Part shown: piece after piece, positions 1 to 11,668 of the stretch
Layout of the letters: every line of letters starts with the position of its first letter
How positions within the stretch are numbered: position 1 is the stretch's first letter
DNA from: an uncultured Pelagibacteraceae bacterium
GTDB taxonomy: Bacteria; Pseudomonadota; Alphaproteobacteria; Pelagibacterales; Pelagibacteraceae
Direction of reading: 5' to 3'
Assembly: GCA_902605645.1 (NCBI GenBank)
Contig: CACLDE010000005.1
Coordinates: 1 to 64,000 of the forward strand
DNA: 64,000 bases
Notes under the pieces: model-generated
Seen by the model: the letters and a program-made list of their open reading frames with translations, nothing else
The model's database searches: none
What the model was told of the DNA's origin: nothing
Made by a program: the position numbers and the translations under genes

Positions 1-72
1 TGGCACAATAGATGAATATTGGGGCAGTAATAAAACGTCATCAAATGTGAGAGCTTCTTTTATTGGTTCCAT
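1..72 (-). CDS. guaB: IMP dehydrogenase, N-terminal fragment (runs off window edge)
   Basis: Reverse complement from ATG at 72 reads MEPIKEALTFDDVLLLPQYSSIVP, the typical GuaB N-terminus. Confidence 0.85.
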   Translation of the reverse strand, partial: MEPIKEALTFDDVLLLPQYSSIVP

Positions 73-98
73 ATACACTTATATACAATTTTATAAAT

Positions 99-716
99 TT
101 ATAAAGTCTTAATTCCTGCACAATGTATATAAGTCTCTTTTGAGTAATCTCTGCTGGACTCAGGTTTAAAAAAATTTACTTTATGGAATTTGCTTTTTGC
201 CAAATTTTTTACATATAAAAAATCTTGACCGTTAAATAGCTTTGAGATTACAACCCCATTATCCTTTATAACTGCGCTAGAAAATTCAATTACTTCAGCG
301 CATAAGGCATTTGTTCTAATACAGTCGAGATCTTTGTTGCCAGTAGTATCAGCAGCCATGTCCGATACTAATAAATCCGCTTTGTTATTAAGAATTTTTA
401 GTATTTGTTTTTTAGACTCTTCTTTTTGAAAGTCACAACATATAAAATCTACACCTTCGATTTTTTCCATTTTTTTCATGTCTACAGATAAAATCTTACA
501 ATTTTTCAAGTTTTTTTTAAGTATCTGGGACCATCCTCCTGGATAACTTCCAAGATCAATAACGCTCTTACAGTTTGAAAAAAGTTTAAATTTTTTATTT
601 AATTCTAAAAGTTTATATGCTGACCTGGACCTAAAACCTGAGCTTTTTGCTTCCTTAAAATATTGATCTCTGTGTTGCTTGATAATCCAATTTTTTGAAC
701 TTTTGTTTTTTTTCAT
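99..716 (-). CDS. rlmE: 23S rRNA (uridine 2'-O) methyltransferase RlmE/FtsJ
   Basis: RSRSAYKLLELNKKFKLF, VIDLGSYPGGWSQ SAM motif, VSDMAADTTG. Confidence 0.9.
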   Translation of the reverse strand: MKKNKSSKNWIIKQHRDQYFKEAKSSGFRSRSAYKLLELNKKFKLFSNCKSVIDLGSYPGGWSQILKKNLKNCKILSVDMKKMEKIEGVDFICCDFQKEESKKQILKILNNKADLLVSDMAADTTGNKDLDCIRTNALCAEVIEFSSAVIKDNGVVISKLFNGQDFLYVKNLAKSKFHKVNFFKPESSRDYSKETYIHCAGIKTL

Positions 717-1504
717 TATAGAATATCTTCATGTTCATCCTCAGAATTATCTATTTGAAATGATTTTTTTTTATTCAAGTAAGTAAAGCAAGCCATAGGT
801 ATTGATAAGATATAAAATAGACTAAAGATCAATAAAGTTTCAAATGTAAAGAACATTAATGTTACCAAAGATATTCCAATTCCTAAAAGGATAAAAACTG
901 TTAAGGCCGGTTTAATTTTTATTTTCTTAAATGAATATGTTGGTATTTTGCTTATTAATAATAATGCTATTGTTAATGTGAATACAGGAACAAAATAATT
1001 GCTACTTATCAGAATATTAAACTCTGTAAGTTCTAAAACTAAAGGAGATAAAATTAAAAGTGCACCAATTGGGGATGGTACTCCCTCAAAATAATTCTGT
1101 TTCCACGACTCCTCTGATTTAAACTTTGTTAAATTAAATCTTGCTAATCTGAGTACACAGCAAACTGAATATATCAATGTAATTGCCCAACCTAATTTAC
1201 CGTAGTTATTGAGTTTCCAAAAATAAATTATAAAAGCAGGGGCTATACCAAAACTTACAAAGTCAGTCAAAGAGTCAAGTTCTTTACCAAAATCTGATGT
1301 TCCTTTTATTAGTCTGGCTATTCTACCGTCTAAAGCATCAAGAATTGCTGCCAAAGTAATAAAAATAACTGCCATATTAAAGTTTAAATCAAGAGAAAAC
1401 TTAATTGAACTTATTCCTAAACACACACCAGCTATAGTCAAAATATTAGGTAAAATATATCTTGTTTTTTTTGACTCAACTATTTTAAATTTTTTTTTTT
1501 CCAT
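716..1504 (-). CDS. pssA: CDP-diacylglycerol--serine O-phosphatidyltransferase
   Basis: CDP-alcohol phosphatidyltransferase motif DALDGRIARLIKGTSDFGKELDSLTD; next to psd. Confidence 0.92.
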   Translation of the reverse strand: MEKKKFKIVESKKTRYILPNILTIAGVCLGISSIKFSLDLNFNMAVIFITLAAILDALDGRIARLIKGTSDFGKELDSLTDFVSFGIAPAFIIYFWKLNNYGKLGWAITLIYSVCCVLRLARFNLTKFKSEESWKQNYFEGVPSPIGALLILSPLVLELTEFNILISSNYFVPVFTLTIALLLISKIPTYSFKKIKIKPALTVFILLGIGISLVTLMFFTFETLLIFSLFYILSIPMACFTYLNKKKSFQIDNSEDEHEDIL

Positions 1505-2160
1505 TACTCTTTTGCTAATAAACTTTCACCAGCAACTACATTTTGTCCAAGCTTAGTCAATATTTTTTTGTTTTTAAAGAAAAGATCTACTCTGCTTCCA
1601 AATCTAATCATTCCAATTCTATCACCTTGTTTTAAAATTTGATCTTTGCTTACCTCACAAATTATCCTTCTTGCAATCAATCCTGCTATTTGAACTATTA
1701 TAATCTCTTCTCCTTTAGATGATAAAATTTTGTAATAGTTTCTCTCATTTTCTTTGCTTGCTTTATCTAGAGAGGCATTAAAAAATTTTCCTGGTTTATA
1801 AAAAATTTCCTCTATTTTTCCTTCAGTAGGCGTTCGATTAACATGACAATTAAATACGTTCATAAATATACTTATTCTTGTGTACTTATTGTTTTCTAAA
1901 CCTAGTTCCTCAGGGCCATTAATTTCTGAAATATCGGTGACCAATCCATCTGCCGGACTAACTAAAAAGGAATTGTCATTAATTACAACGCGATCTGGAT
2001 CTCTAAAAAAATAGTAAACCCATACCGTTATTAACAACATTAAGATTGCAAGAAAATTTGAGAAAAGCCAAACAATAAAGGTAATAATTATTGAAATGGC
2101 TAAAAATTTATAGCCCTCTTTATGTAGTTTTGGAAAAATGTTGTCCATCATAATTGTCAA
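1504..2160 (-). CDS. psd: phosphatidylserine decarboxylase
   Basis: FFRDPDR, VSPADGLV, FGSRVDLF motifs (GS autocleavage site); operon with pssA. Confidence 0.92.
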   Translation of the reverse strand: MTIMMDNIFPKLHKEGYKFLAISIIITFIVWLFSNFLAILMLLITVWVYYFFRDPDRVVINDNSFLVSPADGLVTDISEINGPEELGLENNKYTRISIFMNVFNCHVNRTPTEGKIEEIFYKPGKFFNASLDKASKENERNYYKILSSKGEEIIIVQIAGLIARRIICEVSKDQILKQGDRIGMIRFGSRVDLFFKNKKILTKLGQNVVAGESLLAKE

Positions 2161-2218
2161 TAAAGTTTGATAATTTCCACTAATATGTATAAAAATCTCA
2201 CATAATCAAATTATTTTT

Positions 2219-3433
2219 ATGGCAAAAATTAAGGTTAAAAATCCAGTAGTTGAGCTAGATGGCGACGAAATGACTAGAATAATATGGTCATTTATTAAAA
2301 AGAAACTAATTGAACCTTATCTTGAAATTGACATCAAATATTTTGATTTAGGAATAGAAAGTAGAGACAAAACATCCGATAAGATAACAGTAGACTGTGC
2401 AAATGCGATCAAAGAATATGGGGTGGGTATTAAGTGCGCAACTATAACACCTGATGAAGCAAGGGTTGAAGAGTTTAAATTACAGAAAATGTGGAGATCA
2501 CCCAACGGTACAATAAGAAATATTCTGGGAGGAACAGTTTTTAGGGAACCAATTATTTGTAAGAATGTACCTAAGCTAGTACCTGGATGGACTAATCCAA
2601 TTATAATTGGAAGACATGCTTTTGGTGATCAGTACAGGGCAACAGATTTTCTTGTTCCCGGCAAAGGAAAATTGGAAATGAAATGGACTTCAGCTGATGG
2701 AAAACAAAAGAAAGAATTTGAAGTTTTTAATTTTCCTAGCTCAGGTGTTGCTTTAACAATGTACAATTTAGATAATTCTATAAAAGATTTTGCTAGAGCT
2801 TGTATGAATTATGGTCTTCAAAGAAATTATCCCGTTTATATGTCAACAAAAAACACAATACTAAAAAGTTATGATGGAAGATTTAAAGATTTATTTCAAG
2901 AGGTTTTTGATAAAGAATTTAAAGAAAAATTTAAAAAAGCAAAATTAACTTATGAGCACAGATTAATAGATGACATGGTAGCCTGTGCAATGAAATGGAA
3001 TGGAGGTTATGTTTGGGCTTGTAAAAATTATGACGGAGACGTTCAATCTGATACAGTTGCACAAGGGTTTGGCTCTTTGGGTTTAATGACCAGTGTTTTA
3101 ATGACTCCTGATGGGAAAACAGTAGAGTCTGAGGCGGCACACGGAACAGTAACAAGACACTTTAGGATGCATCAACAAGGAAAAGAAACATCTACGAATC
3201 CTATAGCATCTATATTTGCGTGGACTAGAGGATTGGCTCATAGAGGAAAACTTGATAATAATGAAGAGTTAATTAAATTTTCAAAAGGTTTAGAAGAGGT
3301 CTGCATCAATACTGTTGAAAGCGGTTCAATGACTAAAGATTTGGCAATACTAATTGATAAATCAACAAAATATTTAACCACAAATCAATTTTTAGAGGCA
3401 ATTGATAATAACTTTAAGAAAAAACTTAATTAA
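2219..3433 (+). CDS. icd: NADP-dependent isocitrate dehydrogenase
   Basis: [23 protein letters not shown], full-length 404 aa. Confidence 0.95.
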   Translation: MAKIKVKNPVVELDGDEMTRIIWSFIKKKLIEPYLEIDIKYFDLGIESRDKTSDKITVDCANAIKEYGVGIKCATITPDEARVEEFKLQKMWRSPNGTIRNILGGTVFREPIICKNVPKLVPGWTNPIIIGRHAFGDQYRATDFLVPGKGKLEMKWTSADGKQKKEFEVFNFPSSGVALTMYNLDNSIKDFARACMNYGLQRNYPVYMSTKNTILKSYDGRFKDLFQEVFDKEFKEKFKKAKLTYEHRLIDDMVACAMKWNGGYVWACKNYDGDVQSDTVAQGFGSLGLMTSVLMTPDGKTVESEAAHGTVTRHFRMHQQGKETSTNPIASIFAWTRGLAHRGKLDNNEELIKFSKGLEEVCINTVESGSMTKDLAILIDKSTKYLTTNQFLEAIDNNFKKKLN

Positions 3434-6102
3434 ATTTTTTTAGTTATTTTACTAAAAACTTCATCAATTTTATTCTTATTTATTCCACCTGCCTGGGCAA
3501 AATCTTTACGGCCCCCACCTCCTTTACCACCTAATATTTCAGATGCAATTTTCACTAAACTTACAGCATCATACTCTGCGGTAAGGTCATTGGTAATTCC
3601 TACGGCCACACCAATTTTTTCTTCTAATATTGAAATACTTATTATAATCCCCGACTTAATCTCTTTCTTGCCTTGATCTATAATTCCTCTTAGTTCTTTA
3701 GGGGGGAAATCTTTCAAAATTTGCTCTCTTATAATTATGTTATTAACTTTCTTATCTTTGATCAAATTTTTATTTTTATCTTTTTTTACATTTTCAATTT
3801 TTAATTTATCTAATTGTTTGCTTAGAATTTTCAAAATTTCTGGCAAGCTTAAATCATTTTTGTAATCAGGTTTGGTCTTTAAGTTTAGAAGCTCTTTTTT
3901 TATAGTCTCTATTTCTTTTTTCAATTTTTTTTCGTTAGAAGATTTATCTTCTTTTCTAGATATTTCATACCTCTCTAAATTTTTATCTCTCAAAGCTTCA
4001 ACCCTTCTTACTCCCGAAGCAATAGATGATTGACTTATTACTTTAAATTTTCCTACATCTTTTGTATTTTTAACATGTGTGCCTCCACATAACTCTGTAG
4101 AGAAGAAGTCTTTATTATGTTTACCCATAAACACTACTCTGACTTCCTCGCCATATTTTTCCCCAAATAATGCTAAAGCTCCCATTTTCACAGCCTCTTT
4201 AGGTGTCATAATTCTTGTTTGAACATCGCTGCTACCTGCTACTATTTCGTTTACAAGTCTATTAATATTAACCATTTCATCTTCTGCAATTGGTTTGTTA
4301 TGACTGAAATCAAATCTTAATCTCTCCGGTGAAACTAGGGAACCTTTTTGAGTAACATGTTTTCCAAGTGTCCTTCTTAAAGACTCATGAAGTAGATGCG
4401 TCGCTGAATGATTTGCTTTCAAGTTATTTCTTTTTTCAATATCTATTTCTAAATTTACACTTTCCCCTACTTTAATTTTTCCCTTTATAATATCCCCTGA
4501 ATGAACGAAAAGGTCTCCAATTTTTTTTTGAGTATCATTAATATTTATTTCACATCCAGAGTTATATATTTTACCTTGATCTCCCACTTGACCACCAGAC
4601 TCACCGTAGAAAGGTGTCTGATTAGTTATTATTTCAATTTTGTCTCCAGCACTTGCAAAATCAACAAATTTATTACCTTTTGATAATTTTAAAACAATTC
4701 CTTCAGCTTTATCAAATTCGTAACCTAGAAATTCTGTTGGTTTTAATACCTCTCTGATTTTAAACCATCTTTCTTCAACAGATTTATCTCCAGATCCTTT
4801 CCAATTTGCTCTTGCTAAAGCTTTGCTTTTTTTCATTTCTTTTTCAAAGGAAGAGTTATCAACTTTTATATTTTTTGTTCGTAAAATATCTGCAGTTAAA
4901 TCAACTGGAAAACCGTAAGTATCATATAATTTAAAAGCTATTGAGCCTGGAAGTATATTATTTTGTACTTTAGATAAATTTTCATTCAAAATTTTCATAC
5001 CTCTCTCAAGGAGAGAAGAAAATTTTTCCTCTTCATTTTTTAAAGTTTCAACAATAAGATCTTTACCAGTAATTAATTCAGGATAACTGTTTTTCATTTC
5101 TTCTAACAAAATATTAAAAAGCTTAAAGAAAATAGGTGACTTGCTACCTAAAGAATGAGCATGTCTCATGCCTCTTCGCATTATTCTTCTTAGAACGTAA
5201 CCTCTGCCTTCATTAGAAGGTAAAATCCCCTCAGCTATTAAAAAACTACTTGCTCTTAAATGGTCCGCGATTACTCTATGACTCGCTATAGTTTTTTCAT
5301 TTATAGGGTTTTTAATTAATTCTGCAGAAGATGACATAATTTTTTTGAAATGATCTATTTCGTAATTATCATGAGTACCTTGTAGCACTGCAGTCATTCT
5401 CTCTAGGCCCATACCTGTATCTACGGATGGTTTAGGTAAATTTATTCTTTTTCCTTTTGAAACTTGCTCATATTGCATAAATACAAGATTCCATATCTCT
5501 ATAAATCTATCTCCGTCTTGATCAGGACTTCCTGGCGGTCCACCTTTTAATTTTTCTCCATGATCATAAAAAATTTCTGAGCACGGTCCACATGGTCCTG
5601 TATCACCCATGGACCAAAAATTATCTGAAGTTGAAATTCTAATTATTTTATTTTCGTTTAAACCTGCTATTTTTTTCCATAAATTAAAAGAGTCATCATC
5701 TTCATGAAATACAGTAACAGAAAGTTTATCTTTCGGTAGTTTGAAATCTTTTGTTAATAAATTCCAAGCATGCTCTATGGCTTGCTCTTTAAAATAATCA
5801 CCAAATGAAAAATTTCCTAACATCTCAAAAAATGTATGATGTCTCGGAGTATAACCAACGTTCTCTAAATCATTGTGTTTTCCACCCGCTCTTACACATT
5901 TTTGTGAGGTTGTGGCTGTTTTATACGATCTTTTTTCTAAACCAGTAAAAACATTTTTAAACTGAACCATTCCTGAATTGGTAAACATTAAAGTTGGATC
6001 ATTATTAGGTACAAGATTACTTGACTCTATTATTTGATGATTGTTTTTCTTAAAATACTCTAAAAATTTTTTCCTGACATCTGTAAGTAAAATTTGGCTC
6101 AT
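3430..6102 (-). CDS. alaS: alanyl-tRNA synthetase
   Basis: [53 protein letters not shown]. Confidence 0.97.
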   Translation of the reverse strand: MSQILLTDVRKKFLEYFKKNNHQIIESSNLVPNNDPTLMFTNSGMVQFKNVFTGLEKRSYKTATTSQKCVRAGGKHNDLENVGYTPRHHTFFEMLGNFSFGDYFKEQAIEHAWNLLTKDFKLPKDKLSVTVFHEDDDSFNLWKKIAGLNENKIIRISTSDNFWSMGDTGPCGPCSEIFYDHGEKLKGGPPGSPDQDGDRFIEIWNLVFMQYEQVSKGKRINLPKPSVDTGMGLERMTAVLQGTHDNYEIDHFKKIMSSSAELIKNPINEKTIASHRVIADHLRASSFLIAEGILPSNEGRGYVLRRIMRRGMRHAHSLGSKSPIFFKLFNILLEEMKNSYPELITGKDLIVETLKNEEEKFSSLLERGMKILNENLSKVQNNILPGSIAFKLYDTYGFPVDLTADILRTKNIKVDNSSFEKEMKKSKALARANWKGSGDKSVEERWFKIREVLKPTEFLGYEFDKAEGIVLKLSKGNKFVDFASAGDKIEIITNQTPFYGESGGQVGDQGKIYNSGCEININDTQKKIGDLFVHSGDIIKGKIKVGESVNLEIDIEKRNNLKANHSATHLLHESLRRTLGKHVTQKGSLVSPERLRFDFSHNKPIAEDEMVNINRLVNEIVAGSSDVQTRIMTPKEAVKMGALALFGEKYGEEVRVVFMGKHNKDFFSTELCGGTHVKNTKDVGKFKVISQSSIASGVRRVEALRDKNLERYEISRKEDKSSNEKKLKKEIETIKKELLNLKTKPDYKNDLSLPEILKILSKQLDKLKIENVKKDKNKNLIKDKKVNNIIIREQILKDFPPKELRGIIDQGKKEIKSGIIISISILEEKIGVAVGITNDLTAEYDAVSLVKIASEILGGKGGGGRKDFAQAGGINKNKIDEVFSKITKKI

Positions 6103-6146
6103 ATTTAATTAAATACAGATATTTATAAGGTTGTCTATAAAAGAGA

Positions 6147-6521
6147 TTAGCCTGTTTTTTGCTTTCCATTGTCGACTACTAAGCAAATTTCTGATTTTGT
6201 AAGAAATCTTTGACCAGTGCCATTATCTAGTGAAAACATTCCGCCTATTCCCTTAACTGCATCTATCGTTAAGTCAGTATGTTTCCATTTTTCATATTGA
6301 TCGCCATTCATATAAAAAGGTACACCACCTATTTCACCTAATTTAACGTCGTTATCTCCTAAAGGAAATTCTCCCTCTTTAAAACACATCGGAGCACTTC
6401 CATCACAACAGCCTCCTGACTGATGAAACATTAATTTTTCACCATATTTATCTTGTAATTTAGATAGCAAACTTAACGCTGCGTGTGTAGCTGATACTTT
6501 CATTTTTTGTGTCCGGCCCAT
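6147..6521 (-). CDS. DUF779 family protein (aldehyde dehydrogenase-associated)
   Basis: HQSGGCCDGSAPMCF cysteine motif; directly downstream of an aldehyde dehydrogenase gene. Confidence 0.85.
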   Translation of the reverse strand: MGRTQKMKVSATHAALSLLSKLQDKYGEKLMFHQSGGCCDGSAPMCFKEGEFPLGDNDVKLGEIGGVPFYMNGDQYEKWKHTDLTIDAVKGIGGMFSLDNGTGQRFLTKSEICLVVDNGKQKTG

Positions 6522-6554
6522 GATATAGAATCATGGGCCAGTATATATTATTGG

Positions 6555-8108
6555 TTAAAAGAAGCCCAATTTTTTCTCAGCATAAGAAACGTGTAAGTTC
6601 TTATTCTGTCTATAATGATTAAGCATCATTTTGTGAGTCTCTCTACCTACGCCAGACTGTTTATAACCACCAAATGGTGAATGTGCTGGATAAGCGTGAT
6701 AACAATTTGTCCACACTATACCTGCTTGTATCGCTCTTCCCATTCTATAAGCAATATTACCATTTCTAGTCCAAACACCTGCGCCTAAACCGTAAAGAGT
6801 ATCATTCGCAATTTTTAATGCGTCTGCTTCATCTTTAAATTTTATAACAGAAACAACCGGTCCAAATATTTCCTCTTGAGAAATTCTCATATTATTTTTA
6901 GCTTCAAAAATAGTTGGCTGAATATAGTTTCCTTTTTCCAATCCACTATTTAATTTAGCCTGAGATCCCCCAGTAAGAACTTTAGCACCCTCTTTTTTCC
7001 CTAAATCAAGGTAAGATTTAATCTTCTCCACTTGTTCTACAGAAGCTTGTGCTCCGATCATAGTCTCCATTTTTAAAGGATTATCCTGTACAACCGCTTT
7101 AGTTCTTTTGATACATCTTTCCATGAATTTATCATAAATAGACTCTTGAACTAATGCTCTACTTGGGCAAGTACAAACTTCACCCTGGTTTAAGTTGAAC
7201 ATTACAAAACCTTCAACACATTTATCTAAGAAATCATCATCTTTTTCCATAATGTCTTCAAAGAAAATATTTGGAGATTTTCCGCCTAATTCCAAAGTTA
7301 TCGGAATTATATTTTGTGCAGCATATTGCATGATCAATCTACCGGTTGTTGTTTCTCCAGTAAAAGCTACTTTAGCTACTCTTTTAGATGATGCTAAAGG
7401 TTTTCCTGCTTCTAACCCGAAACCACTTACAATGTTAACCACACCTGGAGGTAATAAATCTCCAATTAGTTCCATCATAACCATGATTGATGCCGGTGTT
7501 TGTTCAGCTGGCTTTAAAACCGAACAATTACCTGCTGCTAAAGCTGGTGCTAATTTCCATGTCGCCATTAATAATGGAAAATTCCACGGAACTATTTGAC
7601 CAACTACACCAAGAGGCTCAGGTATATTATATGAATATTGAGAATTGCTAATTTCTGCTACAGAACCTTCTTCTGCTCTGATTACTCCAGCGAAATATCT
7701 CCAGTGATCAATCACTAAAGGTAAATCTGCTGCCATACATTCCCTGATTGGTTTACCATTATCTAAACATTCAGCTGTTGCTAATAAATTTAGATTTTTT
7801 TCCAATACATCAGCTATTTTATACAAGATGTTTGATCTTGTTGTGATGTCTGTTTTTCCCCATTCTTTAAAAGCTGCGTGAGCTGCATCCAATGCTGCCT
7901 CCACATCTTTTTCGTTTGATCGTGCTACAGAACAGATTATCTCATTAGAAATCGGGCTAGGATTATCGAAGTATTTCCCCGATTTAGGTTCAACAAATTT
8001 TCCATTTATATAATTACCGTATTTTGCTTTAAATGGAAATTTAACCTTTAAATGAGAGGTATCTAGAGCCGCAGACACTTTTGAGCTTTTAGCTTGTTGT
8101 GTGCTCAT
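6555..8108 (-). CDS. NAD(P)-dependent aldehyde dehydrogenase
   Basis: ALDH motifs [32 protein letters not shown] (active Cys); SD-like AAGGAGGGG before ATG. Confidence 0.93.
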   Translation of the reverse strand: MSTQQAKSSKVSAALDTSHLKVKFPFKAKYGNYINGKFVEPKSGKYFDNPSPISNEIICSVARSNEKDVEAALDAAHAAFKEWGKTDITTRSNILYKIADVLEKNLNLLATAECLDNGKPIRECMAADLPLVIDHWRYFAGVIRAEEGSVAEISNSQYSYNIPEPLGVVGQIVPWNFPLLMATWKLAPALAAGNCSVLKPAEQTPASIMVMMELIGDLLPPGVVNIVSGFGLEAGKPLASSKRVAKVAFTGETTTGRLIMQYAAQNIIPITLELGGKSPNIFFEDIMEKDDDFLDKCVEGFVMFNLNQGEVCTCPSRALVQESIYDKFMERCIKRTKAVVQDNPLKMETMIGAQASVEQVEKIKSYLDLGKKEGAKVLTGGSQAKLNSGLEKGNYIQPTIFEAKNNMRISQEEIFGPVVSVIKFKDEADALKIANDTLYGLGAGVWTRNGNIAYRMGRAIQAGIVWTNCYHAYPAHSPFGGYKQSGVGRETHKMMLNHYRQNKNLHVSYAEKKLGFF

Positions 8109-8236
8109 TTCCCCTCCTTGTTAATTACTTAATTAAACCCAATATTGACAAGCTTGTACAGACTTAAATGATAATTATTTTAAATACAATTTTCGGTTGA
8201 TTCAATTTTAAGTTGTTTGAAATTTCATGGGAAACA

Positions 8237-8267
8237 AAATTAAGGGGGTAATTGACCCCCTTAATTT
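8237..8267 (-). terminator. Rho-independent terminator downstream of recA
   Basis: Perfect 13-bp stem aaattaagggggt(aattg)acccccttaattt; T-rich tract after it on the minus strand. Confidence 0.85.
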
Positions 8268-8276
8268 CAATGATGA

Positions 8277-9378
8277 CTATTTTTCCTCGTCTTTGCTAAT
8301 CTTTTCTTTAGGTGAAGGGTTGCCTTCAAGCTCTTTGGCTATTGCTCCAGCCTTTTCTCTTACGGCTTTCTCAATTTCATCTGCAACGTTTGGATTTTTT
8401 TCCAAATATAACTTGGCATTCTCTTTTCCTTGGCCAATTTTTTCACCTTTGTATGCGTACCAAGCGCCTGACTTCTCAATGATGTCTGCTTTAGCACCTA
8501 GATCGATTAATTCACCGTTTTTGCTGATACCTTTGCCATACATCAAATCGAACTCTACAACCTTAAAAGGAGGAGCTACCTTATTTTTGATAACTTTCAC
8601 TCTAGTCGTGTTTCCAATGATTTGATCCTTGTCTTTTATGGCACCAATTCTTCTAATATCCATTCTAACAGAAGAATAAAATTTTAATGCATTTCCGCCA
8701 GATGTAGTTTCTGGATTACCAAACATAACTCCAATTTTCATCCTGATTTGGTTTATGAAAATTACCATCGTGTTTGACTTAGCTACTGACCCAGTAATTT
8801 TTCTGAGTGCTTGGCTCATTAATCTTGATTGTAAACCTACGTGATGATCACCCATTTCACCTTCTAACTCTGCTTTTGGTGTTAAGGCTGCAACAGAGTC
8901 CACTACAAGCACTGAAACAGAGCCTGATTTAATTAAAGTATCAGTTATTTCTAAAGCTTGCTCACCCGTATCAGGTTGAGAAATTAACAATTCATCAGTT
9001 TTAACTCCTAGCTTTTTTGCATAAGCAGGATCCATTGCATGCTCAGCATCAACAAAAGCGCATATTCCTCCAGCTTTTTGTGCCTCGGCTACTACCTGTA
9101 AAGCTAAGGTTGTTTTTCCTGAAGACTCAGGACCATAGATTTCTATTATTCTTCCTTTAGGCAATCCTCCAATTCCTAGCGCTAAATCTAAGCTTAAAGA
9201 ACCAGTCGAAATAGCTTCTATGTCTAAAGCTTCTTGTTGACCAAGTCTCATTACTGAACCTTTACCAAAATTTTGATCAATTTGGCTTATAGCAGCCTCT
9301 AAAGACTTGTTTTTTTTCCTTAATTTCTTGAGTTTTTTTGTTGTCTGATTTAACTACTTTTAAATTATTTTTTGTCAT
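8277..9378 (-). CDS. recA: recombinase RecA, with an apparent +1 frameshift near the N-terminus (ORF track shows only 8277..9251)
   Basis: [39 protein letters not shown]. Upstream ATG at 9378 reads [22 protein letters not shown]..., shifts at A8 (9310-9317); the RecA frame reads [25 protein letters not shown]. Confidence 0.9.
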
Positions 9379-9468
9379 TTTATATCCTTTTTTGTTCGAA
9401 TCGTTAATACAAATGTACACATTTTGTTCTTTTTATCAAGTAAATAAAAATACAAAGTTTTTGGCTTA

Positions 9469-10764
9469 TTATGGGATTTTAAAAGCTTTGAGATTTAATC
9501 CTCCAACTTGACTCAGCACTCTCATCTTAGAGATTATCAAGTCCTTTTTGGCTTCAGCGTTCGATATTCTAGCTTCTAAAAGCAAACTTCTTGATTGAAT
9601 AACGTCTAGAGTAGTTCTTGTATTTCCAGAGTCGTATTCTAAAGTAATCCCTTCATTTGCTATTTCAGCAGCTTTAAGCTGAGCTTCTGTTGATGCCAAA
9701 ACACCTTCTGCTGATTGAAAAAAAGACCAGGAAGTTGCGCTTTGAGTTTTAATCTCATTCTCTTTATCTTCTAATAGAAGAGCGTTTTTCTCTTTTTTAT
9801 GTTTAAACTTTTTAATTGAGGAAAAATTTTTACCCCCCTGTATAATCGGCCAAGTAACAGTCGCTTTAACTGTTTCTTTATCATCTTCGTCAATTGTAGC
9901 GCTTAAATCCTTATTTTCTGTTTTTGAATAATTAAGTGTAGCTGAAGGTGAGAGTCTTGCTTTCTCAACATTTAATTCCCTTTCTGAAATAGCCAAATTT
10001 ATCCTTGCAATAGCCAAGCTAGGATTCTGAGAATTAGATAGTTCTAGAACCTCTTTTAAACTTTGTGGCATTGTAAAAGAAAGGCCAAAATTGTCATTTA
10101 TATCCTTAGGAGCACTAATTCTGTTAATTCTCTCAAATTCAGCTATTGCTGAAACATATTCGGAATCTGCTTTAATAAAAGCTGCTTGAGCTCCAGCTAA
10201 AGAGGACTCAGATTGGGCTAAATCAGTTAAACTTATTTCCCCTTTTTGAAGCCTTGACCTATCTGATTCTACTTGACGTTCAAACAAGTCAACATTGGCC
10301 AGGTTAAAATCTTTACTTTTCTTTTTAAATATTAAATCGTAATAGGTTGATACTGAATTTAAAATTGTGTCTTGCTCAACTTGCTTATACTCCTTTTTTG
10401 CTTTTTCAAACTCAAGTCTTGATTTTTTGAAATTATTATAGCCTTGAAATCCTTGAAAAATTTTTTGGTCTACTGAAATTTTTTTTGTCTCGGTATTCCT
10501 TTTAGTATCTCCAGATCGTACCCCAGATTGATCTATGATATTGGAAGTTTCTGCGCTTGTTTGAGACCCAGAGATTGTAAGGCTTGGAAAAAATTCACTT
10601 TTTGATATATTTTCATTCTGTTTCACTGCTTTTAAATTTTCTCTTTCAGCATTTATTTTAGGATTTTTTTGTAAAGCTGATTCTACAAAAAACAAAACAT
10701 TATTTTCTGCATGAAGAGTATTAAATTTAACTATAAGAAAAAAAATTACAAAATATTTTATCAT
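9469..10764 (-). CDS. tolC: TolC-family outer membrane efflux protein
   Basis: TolC-like duplicated coiled-coil layout, QSAEGVLASTEAQLKAAEIANEGITLEYDSGNTRTTLDVIQSR. Confidence 0.82.
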   Translation of the reverse strand: MIKYFVIFFLIVKFNTLHAENNVLFFVESALQKNPKINAERENLKAVKQNENISKSEFFPSLTISGSQTSAETSNIIDQSGVRSGDTKRNTETKKISVDQKIFQGFQGYNNFKKSRLEFEKAKKEYKQVEQDTILNSVSTYYDLIFKKKSKDFNLANVDLFERQVESDRSRLQKGEISLTDLAQSESSLAGAQAAFIKADSEYVSAIAEFERINRISAPKDINDNFGLSFTMPQSLKEVLELSNSQNPSLAIARINLAISERELNVEKARLSPSATLNYSKTENKDLSATIDEDDKETVKATVTWPIIQGGKNFSSIKKFKHKKEKNALLLEDKENEIKTQSATSWSFFQSAEGVLASTEAQLKAAEIANEGITLEYDSGNTRTTLDVIQSRSLLLEARISNAEAKKDLIISKMRVLSQVGGLNLKAFKIP

Positions 10765-11652
10765 TTAAAATTTAATAGATTTAATTCTATGTTTCCTATC
10801 TAAAAACAAAATAAAATCATTGTTTTTATAATTTGTTGACATATTTTTTGTTATTCTTTCATAAAACATTACAAATCTTTTAATTTGTTTATTGTTCATA
10901 GCTTTTTTTTTGGATTTTGACCTCAACTTTTTTTCTTGAAGCAATCTCCATTTTAAAACATATTTAAAATTCGGAACTTTTAAATAGATTTTTTTATCTA
11001 TTAAGTTATAAATTTTTTTGTAGTCCGTCTTCAACTCATTATTTACTTTTTTCCTCCAAGTCAACTTAGTATCCTCTACTTTTTCTAAAACATTTATTGG
11101 TTTTTTTAATTCTTCGAATTTCTGATGTTGGGCACCTACGCACCAACCTTCAAAAATAATGATTTGGGGTTTTTTACTTATTTTTTGCCAGTATTTCACT
11201 TTAAACCTATCATCGTTCGATTTATCAAATTTAGGTATTTTTAAAGAACTAAATCTTTTTTTTAAAAGTTTTTGAAGAGTATTGTAGAGCATTTTACAAT
11301 CGTGGGTTCCAGGCACACCTCTCGTCAAAAATAAAGGGTGTATCTGTTTTGACATTTTTTTTCTTTCTAGCGCAGTTTTATAAAAATCATCAATTGAAAA
11401 ACAAATTACATTTAAGTTAAAATAAGATTGAAATACTATTCTTAAAATTTGAGCGATAGTTGATTTTCCAGATCCTTGACCACCAGATAAACTGATTAAT
11501 AAAGGTTTATTCTGAGATTTATAAAATTTAAACAATTTATAACAAAAAGGTAAATAAAATTTTGTTAATTGTTTTTGTTTATTTAAAAATTTCTCACCAG
11601 TAATTTCTTGTTTTCGAACAAATTTAAGATATGTTTTTTTTAAATCTGACAT
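10765..11652 (-). CDS. P-loop kinase, probable D-glycerate 3-kinase (GLYK-like)
   Basis: ISLSGGQGSGKSTIAQIL Walker A, SIDDFY, TRGVPGTHD, IFEGWCVG. Confidence 0.75.
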   Translation of the reverse strand: MSDLKKTYLKFVRKQEITGEKFLNKQKQLTKFYLPFCYKLFKFYKSQNKPLLISLSGGQGSGKSTIAQILRIVFQSYFNLNVICFSIDDFYKTALERKKMSKQIHPLFLTRGVPGTHDCKMLYNTLQKLLKKRFSSLKIPKFDKSNDDRFKVKYWQKISKKPQIIIFEGWCVGAQHQKFEELKKPINVLEKVEDTKLTWRKKVNNELKTDYKKIYNLIDKKIYLKVPNFKYVLKWRLLQEKKLRSKSKKKAMNNKQIKRFVMFYERITKNMSTNYKNNDFILFLDRKHRIKSIKF

Positions 11653-11668
11653 AGTCTTAACTTAAATA

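Noticed and set aside
7195-7599. 134-aa plus-strand ORF
   Set aside because: Antisense shadow of the aldehyde dehydrogenase catalytic region; no recognisable motif.
8227-8625. 132-aa plus-strand ORF over the recA 3' end
   Set aside because: Starts inside the recA terminator and is antisense to RecA coding sequence.
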